From Merluccius polli (taxonomy: Eukaryota; Chordata; Actinopteri; Gadiformes; Merlucciidae), in NCBI GenBank assembly GCA_030340625.1, contig JAOPHQ010005464.1, positions 52,172 through 116,171 on the forward strand: 64,000 bases of DNA. Direction: 5' to 3'. The notes under the pieces were generated by a model, which saw only the letters and a program-made list of their open reading frames with translations, did not search any database and was not told where the DNA came from. A program made the translations under genes and the position numbers. This document shows positions 20,806 to 30,379 of this stretch, one piece after another (the stretch's first letter is position 1; each line of letters begins with the position of its first letter).

Positions 20806-20957
20806 TCACGCATTTGCAAGGTATGCAGAGACGGCCCATCGCCCACACATGTGGATGCTACTTGGAGTTGCCAATTGATTATGACAATTAACCGGATTTC
20901 CGACATGAAATGAACAAAGTATTAGAGAGTGGTGTGTGGGCAATGGACATAATTTAG
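20806..20957 (+). pseudogene. HECT-like gene, C-terminal part
   Basis: Continues the frame broken by the LINE: FTHLQGMQRRPIAHTCGCYL ELPIDYDN, a TAA (20889-20891), PDFRHEMNKVLES, ending MDII and TAG. The RRPIAHTC motif matches the C-terminal HECT signature in which the Cys after HT is the catalytic thioester residue. The in-frame TAA is a second disabling mutation. The final TAG at 20955-20957 is taken as the natural end. Confidence 0.7.
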
Positions 20958-21960
20958 CTGATTCAGCTGCCATCAGCAGCCTCTTCATGTCAAGATGATT
21001 TAATGTACATATTTTGAGATGTTGGATTATATGTAATGTGTAAATATGGAATTTTATAGTGAACTATTGTGTTAATGTAATGTATTGAAGTTATCACCAC
21101 CAATACATAGTTTAGCAGATTCAGCTGCCGTTAGCAGCCTCTTCATGTCAAGATGACTTCATTTAAAGATTTTGGTCATTTGAATTTAACCTCTTTTGGG
21201 GAGCCAAAAGACCTGTCACTGCTGTTCTTAGCTTTCATGAAACTTTCATTGACTTGCAGAAATGTATCAGACCTCCTCTGTTTTATGGATATGTTCAACT
21301 GCAATCTCTGCTAGAATTAGGAAGTACATTTGGCCGTTTTGTCCTTTATCTTCCAGTCAATCAATGTATTGATAAGCTGTCTAGTCCTTGCCCCTTATTC
21401 ATTCTGTGTGTGCGTGCGTGCGTGCGTGTGTGTGTGTGTGTGGGAGAAAGTGTGTATGTGTACATGTGAGTGTGTGTGTGTGTGTGTGTGCGCGTGTGTA
21501 AACGTGCAGCCAAGAAATGAAATGCATTTAGTTATAAATTAGTGATATTATGCAATCTTTATTACACATGTTTAGCTTGCGTTGCATTGTGAAATAGTTG
21601 GTCGGTCTGAAAACGTGTGTTCAAATTGTTATCACACACAAATCACACACTTACCACATGAACCTGTGTTGTAACAATCCAATAGTGATAGTTTAGCAGA
21701 TTCAGCTGCCATTAGCAGCCTCTTCATGTCAAGATGACTTCATTTAAAGATTTTGAGATGCTGGATTATATATAAAATTATATAATGTAATGTGACTTAA
21801 TTTACAGAATTTTACATGTTGGATTATATGTAATGTGTAAATATGTAATTATATAGTGAACTATTGTGTTCATGTAATGTATTGAAGTTATCACCACCAA
21901 TACATCGTTTAGCACATTCAGCTTTAGCACATTCAGCTGCCATCAGCAGCTTATATATCC
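20943..21960. repeat. Dispersed direct repeats downstream of the HECT-like gene
   Basis: CAGATTCAGCTGCCATTAGC and the following AGCCTCTTCATGTCAAGATGA recur near 20960, 21115 and 21695, with a shorter copy near 21930. Each is followed by related AT-rich sequence (GGATTATATGTAATGTGTAA). This looks like an expanded 3' region of the large element. Confidence 0.7.
21405..21500. repeat. (TG)n/(CGTG)n microsatellite
   Basis: A GCGTGCGTG run then a GT run with interruptions. Confidence 0.9.
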
Positions 21961-22282
21961 CCAGCAATATTATGTTGTGTTTTAATGCATATGATTAAAA
22001 CGGTGTTTTAATGCTGTTTCATGGGATCATAATAAAACTGTTCATTAAATTGTGGGTAACTGTTCAATTATATCCCAATAATCAATATTATGACACATGA
22101 TTAAGTATAAGACATATATTGTTAGGCTTCTATTGTTGCAGAACCAGTTCAAGCTAGTTACAGATAGGTACAAGTTAAATGAGCGGTATGTAGCATTGTT
22201 ACCGAATGTTCACATTCAAAACATTCTATGCAGAATTTGGCCTACTACAGCTCATCTAGCACAACTACCCCTGCTTTTAAGG
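21961..22282. other. AT-rich spacer between convergent genes
   Basis: No coding signal. It separates the HECT-like gene and its repeat region from the end of the transposase gene. Confidence 0.4.
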
Positions 22283-23523
22283 CTATAGCAATTCATTGTT
22301 AATTAGCTGTCTAAGTCTTACATAAAGATCTACTGTCTTGTACACGTCCTTAGTTAATTCAAGGCCATGCTCAGACATAAGCCCCACACAAATGTGAAAC
22401 ACATCTTCATCACATGGGAAGTCTTTGTAAACACACTCCCCCAAGCAGGCCTCGATCTTCTCCAGACTTGGGCGATACAGGTAGTCCGTGGCCCCGTAGA
22501 GTTGAGGCACTGCATGCATGATGGATGGACGTCCATGAGGACTTCGTGAGTTGTGCACTCGACGCATCCTCTGCTCATTCCAGGCGAATGCGACCTCCAG
22601 TTCTTTCTGATAAGATAAGGCTCAAAGTGAATACAAATGAAATGCACTGAATTACGTGAAAAAAATAAAGCAGTGAATAGTGAAACTTACCTGAATTGTG
22701 GAAAGAAAACAACTGGACCAATGACTTGTCCAGGAAGGTGTCAGCGAAATATCCATCCCATTTCAATTTATCGAAAAAGTCCATCCAAAACTGGGCTGCG
22801 TAATGTCAGCCACCATCTTTCAATGCGCTGGTTGCCAGTGCTTGGGCCAAATGTGACATGTTCGATTTCAAGTTGACCCTGAAAAGTGCAGGAATCTTTG
22901 CATTTCGGCCAAACGAACATTTTCTGTCCCTAAATCTACCCTTAATCGTTCAGGGCAACCTTGATGAAATAACCAGCAATCACGTTCAGATCATTATTTG
23001 TTTTGTATGCCTCCAGCCAGATGAGTCTCCTAGAAAAAACATCTATGCATCCACTTATACAGATCCCATACGGTTTAAGTTTCTCATAGCCGTCAATGTG
23101 CCAAACGAAATTGTGACCCCGGCTGTGATATACTCTCCGCCGTAGTCTATTTCTTGACCTCAGGTCAACACCCTCACTGTCCAACAGCCGCAAGAGAACA
23201 TGTACTGTTTCCCTGTCAATAATAATGCCATTTATCCAACATTTTTGGTACATCCAACGGTAGCCATGACACTGCCCAGACGTTTGTAGTTGCGCTTCAA
23301 TGAAAGCTGCCACCTCGGCCACATCTGTCTTGCCCTTCCTGCGCCACAATCTTTTCTCTCTCAGAATCCTTTCAAGTTTCCACTTGCTCAGCACCACCCC
23401 ATGCACCTCAGCTAATACTGCCAGAATTTCATCATTTGTATAGCGTCTTTGAAAATACTGCTCAATGTGGTGATCCAACTCCATGACGTTACGACACTGA
23501 AACCAGATGAAGCCTACTGTCAC
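22283..23523 (-). pseudogene. IS3EU-like DDE transposase (integrase core), frameshifted
   Basis: The minus strand encodes an N-terminal helical region (ELDHHIEQYFQRRYTNDEIL), then FVWHIDGYEKLKPYGICISG with the first catalytic Asp. In shifted frames RLRVDLGTENVRL carries the second Asp and GPSTGNQRIERWWLTLR the Glu. The C-terminal part reads VHNSRSPHGRPSIMHAVPQL YGATDYL and LRQLINNELL. The order matches IS3EU-type eukaryotic transposases, relatives of bacterial IS3 integrases. An 84 bp intron (22607-22690, GTAAG...TTATCAG) is apparent. At least three frame changes (near 22955, 22870 and 22795) disable it. The N-terminal exon follows an acceptor near the right end of the large element, so the promoter is probably in the terminal repeat region. 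Confidence 0.7.
22607..22690 (-). other. Intron in the transposase gene
   Basis: Donor CAG/GTAAGTTTC and acceptor TTATCAG/AAAGAACTGG flank 84 bp that break the protein similarity. The following exon reads KELEVAFAWNEQRMRR. Confidence 0.55.
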
Positions 23524-23775
23524 GACTTTCTCATTGTTATGACTTTAAATCTCATTATTATGACTTTTTTTATCTCGTTATTATGACTTTGAATCTCGTA
23601 ATTATGACTTTGTATCTCGTTATTATGAGTTTGAATCTCAAAATTTCGACTTTGAATCTCATAATTATGACTTTGAATCTCGTAATTATGACTTTATATC
23701 TCGTTATGACTTTGAATCTCATAATTATGACTTTGAATCTCATTATTATGACTTTAAATCTCATAATTATGAGAT
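23520..23775. repeat. Right subterminal minisatellite of the 14.3 kb element
   Basis: Inverted counterpart of the left array, with units such as AATCTCATAATTATGACTTTG (shown as a 19-21 bp period). About a dozen units with small variants. Confidence 0.85.
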
Positions 23776-23830
23776 AGTTGGTGGTGTTTTTTTGTTTTCC
23801 TGTGGCGGGAATAGGCTTCCATAATACTCT

Positions 23831-24200
23831 GTGGCACACTTAACGGAAATGACATCAGCTGCGCAGCCGCGTCACCCGCCAAACACACGTGAATCCATTA
23901 CTGCTCATTTCCACCGGGGACGTGAGTGCCGCGTCACCGCTGCTGATCGCTGCCACTCTAGTCAATGAAAGCATTTCCACCGGGCGCACTGCGGAACGTC
24001 TCAGCAGCGTCCCAGGAGCGGCGCGCGGCACCGCAGCGCTATCTTTCCATAGCTTTCTATTTTTGACGCGAGCCGCTGCTGAACCGCGTCAATTTAAACA
24101 GAGCAGACCGACCGGGCAGGAAGTGAAATAGTAAAAGCCATAGAGCATCCGGTCAATTTTCAAAATAAAAACACCCTCCCGATCGAACACGGCCACAAAA
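23831..24200. mobile_element. GC-rich MITE-like sequence, partial
   Basis: Contains TTTCCACCGGGGACGTGAG at about 23909, whose reverse complement occurs at about 27713-27732. GTGGCCGTGTTCGATCGG on the minus strand near 24180-24198 resembles the GGGCC-TGTTCCGAT ends at 9449 and 33906. It may be the second half of the MITE interrupted by the large element. No coding role. Confidence 0.35.
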
Positions 24201-24519
24201 CGTTGTTGTTTATAACTGACTTTGTCTATAGGCTACAGCACAACACATTAGGACATAACAACAATAAACAACACTAATACAGGGGTTAAAGTTTTCCGTC
24301 GCTATGACGGAAATCCGTCAACTCGGCTCTCCCGTGGTCCCACCAGAAAGGCAGAGTGAGAACCGCATATAAAGAAAAAATAAGCATTTCGAGAGCCTTT
24401 AAAAATTCCTACAGTAGTACAGACCATGAATGCAACACTCCACGTATCCTAGCAACATTCAACCCATAAGTCCGTGCGTTTTTGTTGACAGAAGTGGTAG
24501 CTCTAGTAGTCACCGGTAG

Positions 24520-24866
24520 TAGAAAACTACACGTCTTTCTCAAAGCAGAAACGTACAATTGAAAATGAAAACCGTCGGTTTAACCCCGCCTGGACGGATA
24601 AATATTTATTTATGTTACCACCAAGTTTAAATGCCAAACCGATGTGTTTAATTTGTAATGAGTGTGTCGCGGTTCTGAAAGACTACAGCGTGCGGAGGCA
24701 CCACGTTGAGAAACACCCGACTTTCCGCGCAAACTTTCCAGAGGGATCTCAGGAGAGGGACCCGTGCAAACGCGCAGTTTGGCGCATCGTACGGAGCTGT
24801 ACTACAATGGTACGTTCATGCACAGCCCAAGAGAGAGCTACAGAAAACAACAAACGTTACTACTAA
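24520..24866 (+). pseudogene. hAT-type (GTF2IRD2-like) N-terminal zinc-finger fragment
   Basis: The frame upstream of and including 24612 reads ENRRFNPAWTDKYLFMLPPS then LNAKPMCLICNECVAVLKDY and VRRHHVEKHPTFRANFPEGS. This is the C-x2-C/H-x4-H finger found at the N-terminus of hAT-derived proteins such as the GTF2IRD2-like and SPIN-DOC-like families. Similarity ends soon after QERD. No catalytic domain follows, so it is a remnant. Confidence 0.6.
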
Positions 24867-24969
24867 TGTGCACTAGTTTGTTTTTATGCACTTTGAGATG
24901 CTCCTCGATCAGGTATGACCAAAATGTTTATTTTTTTTATTTCAAAAGTAGAAAGAAGTGTTGCTACTA

Positions 24970-25400
24970 GGGATGGGCATAATTAATCGATGATCGGGTT
25001 AAGAAATGTGTCGATCAATTTATATTGTTATCGATCAAAAGGACGTTGTGTTGCTGTGAGTCTTGAAGCGGTGCCCGGTGATCGCGGCTTTAGTTCCCCG
25101 TGTCTGATCGCTGTAATTCGGAGCGTGAATATCGGTTGAATATCTAATATCTTTCTAACTTTAAAAAACACTTTAGTATTTTTTAAGACGATAGTCGCAC
25201 ATCCCTCGTAACTACGCCGTGAAGGTGAACCCTCCCGGACTCCGCTATTAACATGAACCGCTCCGCCGGAGGAGCCGCACATCCACACGCACCGGACACC
25301 AAAATACAAACACACATGTTTTACATTTGATTGCTTTTAAATAAAGTTGTGTGCAGTTATACGGTTAAATAGGATTATTGATTAATGACCGATCGCGTAC
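24970..25400. mobile_element. Partial relative of the 6353-8115 hAT-like element
   Basis: Starts TAGGGATGGGCATAATTAAT, then carries interior blocks shared with 6353-8115 (TTTAGTTCCCCGTGTCTGAT; AATATCGGTTGAATATCTAA; AAATAAAGTTGTGTGCAGTT). It lacks the palindrome present there: TTAA at 25248-25251 is the unoccupied site. The right end is not found, so the copy is truncated or recombined. Confidence 0.65.
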
Positions 25401-25697
25401 TGCGGTCAAGACAGCCGTCTCTCGGTTTCGCGTGGTCAAGCCAGCCGCTCCAACATTTTCAATATTTCCATAACTGTGACATTTTAACAAAAAGTTCAGC
25501 CTCATATATGTTTTCTGACTAAGGTATTTCTTTTAGATAGTTCATGCAATTGTTTCTAAATGTGTGGCTCATCTTTTCCGAGCGCCGGCTGCAAATTGTG
25601 TCGGCATATGTCGGCCTTTTTCCCCCTTTTTTTCAAAACAGTTATACAGTTTAATGCCCACTTTTACTGCTTTTACTGCGCTTTTGATGGCCTATAT

Positions 25698-26231
25698 TAG
25701 CCTGGCAAGCCAGACCTACATCAGAAAGATGTAAGGTCTGGCGCAGCTCCATTGGCAGTGTGGGCGGGATAAACGGTTGTCTTTCAAGTTCCCTCTGCAC
25801 GCAATAGGATAGCGCTACAACCAATCAGAGCAACGAAGAAGGTGACGTAGTCAGAGCGACGGCTCTGACTACGTAATTAATCAAAACTCCGAATACATAT
25901 TTATTTTCGAGGAAAGACTTCAGTGCCGTTCTTTGTTCTTTTCTCAAATAAAATGTTAACTTAAAGTCTTGAAGAGTCGGCCAAAGCCGAGTGGAGAGAC
26001 AGCCGTTCGCCAGCAGCAGCAGCCATTGTTTACCTCTAACACAGAACCGTCGCATTTCTGTCGTCATTAGGTAGCCCGGCTTTCGACTCCGCCCCTCAGG
26101 CTGTGATTGGTCAGACATACAAGACACACTTGGTGTTTCCAGCACCAAAAAGCGGACGGAGCTTTGCTAGACCTACACTAGCTGCCAAATAAATTTGCTG
26201 CCGCTAGGGGGTGTCTAGAGTTCTAGGCTAG
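25698..26231. mobile_element. Non-autonomous element carrying a helicase-like fragment, copy 1
   Basis: Begins TAGCCTGGCAAGCCAGACCT and ends GTTCTAGGCTAG, with 8 bp GCCTATAT on both sides (25690-25697 and 26232-26239). The second copy at 61090-61590 has the same structure and a different 8 bp duplication. The minus strand encodes TLQDFKLTFYLRKEQRTALK SFLENKYVFGVL, resembling the segment before the Walker A motif of RecQ-like helicases. The similarity then stops abruptly. Autonomous partner and superfamily are unknown. Confidence 0.7.
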
Positions 26232-26232
26232 G

Positions 26233-26235
<3 letters not shown>

Positions 26236-26270
<35 letters not shown>
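26236..26270. repeat. (TA)n microsatellite
   Basis: About 17 TA units directly beside the helicase-fragment element. Confidence 0.9.
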
Positions 26271-26273
<3 letters not shown>

Positions 26274-26339
26274 CTGGTTTCATGCCCTGGCTTTGAACTA
26301 GACGGGATAATGGACCACGTGGTGTTTAAATATCGAGGC

Positions 26340-26911
26340 GGTAACACTTTACAATAAGGTACGCAAAAACATGGGTAGTTACTGAGGAACGAATGAGTAA
26401 CGAATGATGAACGACCAGGGCCCTAACTGGGGCCCTAACGGGGCCCTAACTGGGCCCTAACTGGGCCCTAAGTGACAGTTACTCAGTAACTACTGAGGAG
26501 TTACTGGTAAACAGACTAGGGGACTACTGTATTCGTTACTGAGTAACGAATGATGAACAACAGGGCCCTAACTGGGGCCCTAACTGGGCCCTAAGTGACA
26601 GTTACTCAGTAACTACTGAGGAGTTACTGGTAAACAGACTAGGGGACTACTGTATTCGTTACTGAGTAACGAATGATGAACAACCAGGGCCCTAACTGGG
26701 GCCCTAACTGGGGCCCTAAGTGACAGTTACTCAGTAACGAATACAGTAGTCCCCTAGTCTGTTTACCAGTAATTCCTCAGTAGTTACTGAGTAACTGTCA
26801 CTTAGGGCCCCAGTTAGGGCCCCAGTTAGGGCCCTGGTCGTTCATCATTCGTTACTCATTCGTTCCTCAGTAACTACCCGCGTTTTGCGTACCTTATTGT
26901 AAAGTGTTACC
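26340..26911. mobile_element. Palindromic MITE with internal tandem repeats
   Basis: Inverted ends GGTAACACTTTACAATAAGG and complement at 26911, flanked by perfect 8 bp ATCGAGGC (26332-26339 and 26912-26919). The interior has about 110-120 bp tandem units built from GGGCCCTAACTG and GTTACTCAGTAAC motifs. No coding frame. The 8 bp duplication suggests hAT-type mobilisation. Confidence 0.8.
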
Positions 26912-26919
26912 ATCGAGGC

Positions 26920-27260
26920 AGTATGCGGCCATGACCCAAAGTGATACCTAAATAAATGTTCAGTCAGATGATTTTTTTTTGCTTTAACCCCTGCACTAAA
27001 CACAATTAAACCAGACAAAAAAAGTAAACATTTACTATATAGCCTACCAACTCATGGTAGAAGCACACAAATCTAGGAAAAATGACCAAATCAACAGCAA
27101 ATCAACTTCTGACAGTCAAAGCAACTGCAAGTCAACTTCGGAAAGGCAAAGTAACCTTTTATTTGTTTGTTCTATTTTGACATCCACAAATTATCGCGTG
27201 GTCTCCTGATTCTCACGTGGTCTTGTAGTTCTCGCGTGATCCCGCGAATCCAGCCGCCTC
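26920..27260. other. AT-rich spacer, no gene recognised
   Basis: Contains short repeated AAATCAAC and AAGTCAACTT motifs near 27085-27140. Nothing else was identified. Confidence 0.4.
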
Positions 27261-27271
27261 GCAACGCTGCC

Positions 27272-27646
27272 GTTACCGTGAATATCCACTATACGCGAAA
27301 TGCCGCCTCCATTCACTTTCTATGGGACGCGAGCAATTTGCTGCGCAAAGCACACTGGGATTGCTTGCGGCGCAGAGCCAGCTGCGGCGCTGCCTGGCTC
27401 CGCCTCTAAATTTGCATAAAGTTGGGAAATTTCAACTTTATGCAAATACGGGCGGCGCGAATCCACGCGGTCACCAGTCAGCAAACAGGACGTGGGCGTG
27501 GGCCGTGACGTTGACCCTTCTGATTCATTGCCACAATGCAGGCGGGAGCTAGTTGATCCACTAGTCAACATGCCCCCTGCGACCGAGTCTTCAAGGCCGC
27601 GCGATGTCACGCGGATAATTCGCGTATAGTGGATATTCACGGTTAC
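27272..27646. mobile_element. Inverted-repeat element (ACCGTGAATATCCACTATAC type)
   Basis: GTTACCGTGAATATCCACTA at 27273 is mirrored at 27613-27646 and repeated in direct orientation at 27738-27772. A near-perfect hairpin (GCATAAAGTTG...CAACTTTATGC) lies at 27412-27446. No coding capacity. It looks like at least two overlapping copies of a MITE family also represented near 23.9 kb. Confidence 0.5.
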
Positions 27647-28181
27647 GCGTCCGGTGGAAATTGACCCAGGGCAGAGGACGCAGCCGTTCCGCGGCGCAGC
27701 CGTAACGCGGCGCTCACGTCCCCGGTGGAAATCCGGTATTACCGTGAATATCCACTATACGCGAATTATCCGCATGACATCGCGCCGCCTTGAAAACTCG
27801 TTCGACCTACGGCCGACGTATTATGACAATCCTGGACCGGCCCAATAATCTGGACCGGCCCAAAAATAATAATACACAAAATAAAACATACAAAATAAAA
27901 AATATATATATATTACGGCCGGAGGGCTCGGCCTGAAATCGTCCGGCCATTCGGGAAATCTCCCGAACCTCCCTATGGCCAGCCCGTCCCTTATATATGG
28001 TTATAAGGAAGAAACATAATATAAATTGGCGACGAGGTGTGTATTCGACCACGCTGGATGCAGCTAGTTGCTAGCTATTGAGCTATGTTCATGGTAGCCT
28101 AAAGACTGGTGTGGAGTCATTCGTCCTCTGAGGAGTCTACCGATACTGTTACGAGAAAAGCCACTGAGAGAAGACACGTCA

Positions 28182-29136
28182 TGGCTGGAATCATTGGACA
28201 TATAGATCCTTTCGATGAGGCTGGTGAGCAATGGGCAACGTATATTGAACGTTTTGAACATTACCTCCTGGCTAATGAGATCACGGAGGCCAAGAAAATT
28301 CCGGTGCTGTTTAGTGTGATAGGACCTAAAGCATATGGATTGCTTCGCAGTTTAGTTGCTCCTGTCAAGCCCGGGGAGATGGACTATGACGATATTGTGA
28401 AAGTTTTGCAGGCCCATTTTGCGCCGAAGCCGCTTGTGATAGCAGAGAGATTCCGCTTCCACAAGTGAAGTCAGGGGGAAGGAGAAACAGTGGCACAATA
28501 TGTCGCTGTATTGAAAAGACTTTCGGAACATTGCGAATTCGGTGCTTATCTGGAAGACGCACTACGGGACAGATTCGTTTGTGGACTTAACAGTGAAACC
28601 ATTTAGAAACGCCTTTTGACGGATAAGGATCTAACGTTTCAGAAAGCAGTGGATTACGCTGTATCAGTGGAGACAGCAGCACGCGACGTGCAACAGTTAA
28701 GTGGCTCGCTTAAAGTGAACGCAGTGATTTCTCAAAACGGTGACAAATGCCGCCGTTGCGGGAAAAATAATCATACGGAGGAGGACTGCTGGTACAGAGA
28801 TCGTGACTGTCACCAATGTGGGAGGAAAGGTCACACAAAGTTCATGTGCAAGAGCAAAGCCAAAAGCAACCAAGACAGAGAAAGAAAACCTGAACAGAAA
28901 GGTAATGCATTTAAACGCAGTGTAAAATATGGAAAGAAAAGAATTCACCATGTTGAAGCAAAGGAAAGTGAAAGTGAGAAAAGTAAATCTGACTCTGACA
29001 GTGATTTAGGAGTGTATGCCATGTCTCAAAAAGGGAAATATTCACGAATATCTGTGCTGACTATCATAAATGGAAAGAAAATGGAAATGGAATTGGATAC
29101 AGGGGCTGCTGTTTCTCTGATTCCATGGGAGCAGTA
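28182..29136 (+). pseudogene. Gypsy gag and protease start
   Basis: The ATG at 28182 begins MAGIIGHIDPFDEAGEQWAT, a capsid-type start, continuing to an in-frame TGA (28466-28468) and a TAG (28604-28606) before reopening. Two CCHC knuckles (CRRCGKNNHTEEDC and CHQCGRKGHTKFMC) bind RNA, followed by an acidic/basic linker and the protease active site LDTGAAVSLIP at about 29093. The frame is then cut by a LINE at about 29138. Confidence 0.8.
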
Positions 29137-29137
29137 T

Positions 29138-30365
29138 TTTTATTTATTTTATTTATTTGTTTATTTGGCAAGGACAGTGCATATTAATAAACATTTCTGT
29201 AAATATGCCAGATTTAGCCAGAAGGCTAGTTTCCATCTGTAGTCCTTGGCCAGATGTAACAATAGGCTCCCTAAAAAGCAAATAAGCAAATAACAGAAAG
29301 AGTTTAAAAAAGAGAACATAGATAAGCAACAGATAAAACATCAATTATAACCACATACAAGTATTCAGTAGATCAAGCATTAAAATACATAAAGCATGCA
29401 GGACAAACAAGAGTCTGCATCAAACAAACACAAATTGAAAAGGTAGACTAGGACTTATAGCAGACATCTATATGTGTTAGACATCGAGGCAATAGCCCAC
29501 CAGAGCAGACAGTACATGCACAACAAAAAAAAAAAAAAGTCGACATGACAATAGTACATGAAGCAGCACAGGAGAGACATGGAACGAGCTACACAAAAGC
29601 ATACAAACAAGCAAACATACAAAGTAAGTTGCAAGACGCAGGACAAATTCACAGACACACTGACACAAGGAGGCAAGAGCAGGCGGGTCAAGTTTAGTGC
29701 TGGCAGATCATATTATCAATGAGCCACTGTTTCAGATTGGAATTAAATGCCTGATATGTGTTTAGGTCTCTGATACATGTTGGGATGTTATTCCATTCAC
29801 GTGAGGCTGCAACAGAGAAGGCTGACTGACTAAAGGCACTTTTCCTAAGTGGAATAATGCAGTCCCCTCTCATGACTCCTCTTGTGATCCGATGTTGGTT
29901 TGTTCTAATAGTTACAAATTCTCTAAGTGGAGGAGGGGCCATGCCATGTATGATTTTGTAAAAGAGACATGCATTTTTGTGCTTAATCATGTTTTCCCAG
30001 CTCACTAGATTGTGTTTTCTTAAAATTGCACAGTGATGGAATTGCCTTGGTTTTTTGTCCAGAACTTTCAGTGTTTGTTTATACAAAGACTGTAGTGGTT
30101 TTAGTGTTGTGTGATTAGCCTGAGACCAACTCGTCAGACAGTAGCTCATGTGAGAGAATATCATTGAATGCATGTACATCATGGCTGCCTGGGTGGACAT
30201 AGAGTTTCGTATAAATTTGAAATTGGCAAGATTGAATTTGATCCTTTTACAGACAGTTTTTACATGTGCCCTAAAATTAAAGTTGGAGTCCAGAATAATG
30301 CCAAGGTATTTAAATTCCTTAACAATTTCTAATTTTTCTCCTGACACAAGAACATCTGAACAGAA
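29138..30365 (-). mobile_element. LINE fragment inserted in the Gypsy protease region
   Basis: The minus strand encodes the last 230 or so residues of a non-LTR reverse transcriptase protein (KEFKYLGIILDSNFNFRAHV, SYCLTSWSQANHTTLKPLQS, SAFSVAASREWNNIP) and a 3' tail ending in ATTT-type repeats at about 29140-29165. The Gypsy frame resumes near 30380 with LQPTDVMLRTYTGEP. It is 5'-truncated. Confidence 0.75.
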
Positions 30366-30379
30366 GCACGCTGAACCAA

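Larger units (their letters stand above)
9558..23822. mobile_element. Putative 14.3 kb DNA transposon with IS3EU-like transposase and HECT-like cargo gene
   Basis: Inverted ends begin ATGGAAGCCTATTCCCGCC and are identical for roughly 79 bp at 9558 and 23822 before entering minisatellites. The 8 bp AATACTCT is present as a direct repeat immediately outside both ends (9550-9557 and 23823-23830). Inside are a HECT-like gene on plus (15095-20957) and a DDE integrase/transposase on minus (22283-23523), pointing toward each other with their 5' sides near the element ends. Nested inside are a P/THAP element, a palindrome with telomere-like repeats and a LINE. Ends, duplication and gene layout support one element; that the HECT-like gene is cargo is an inference. 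Confidence 0.7.
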
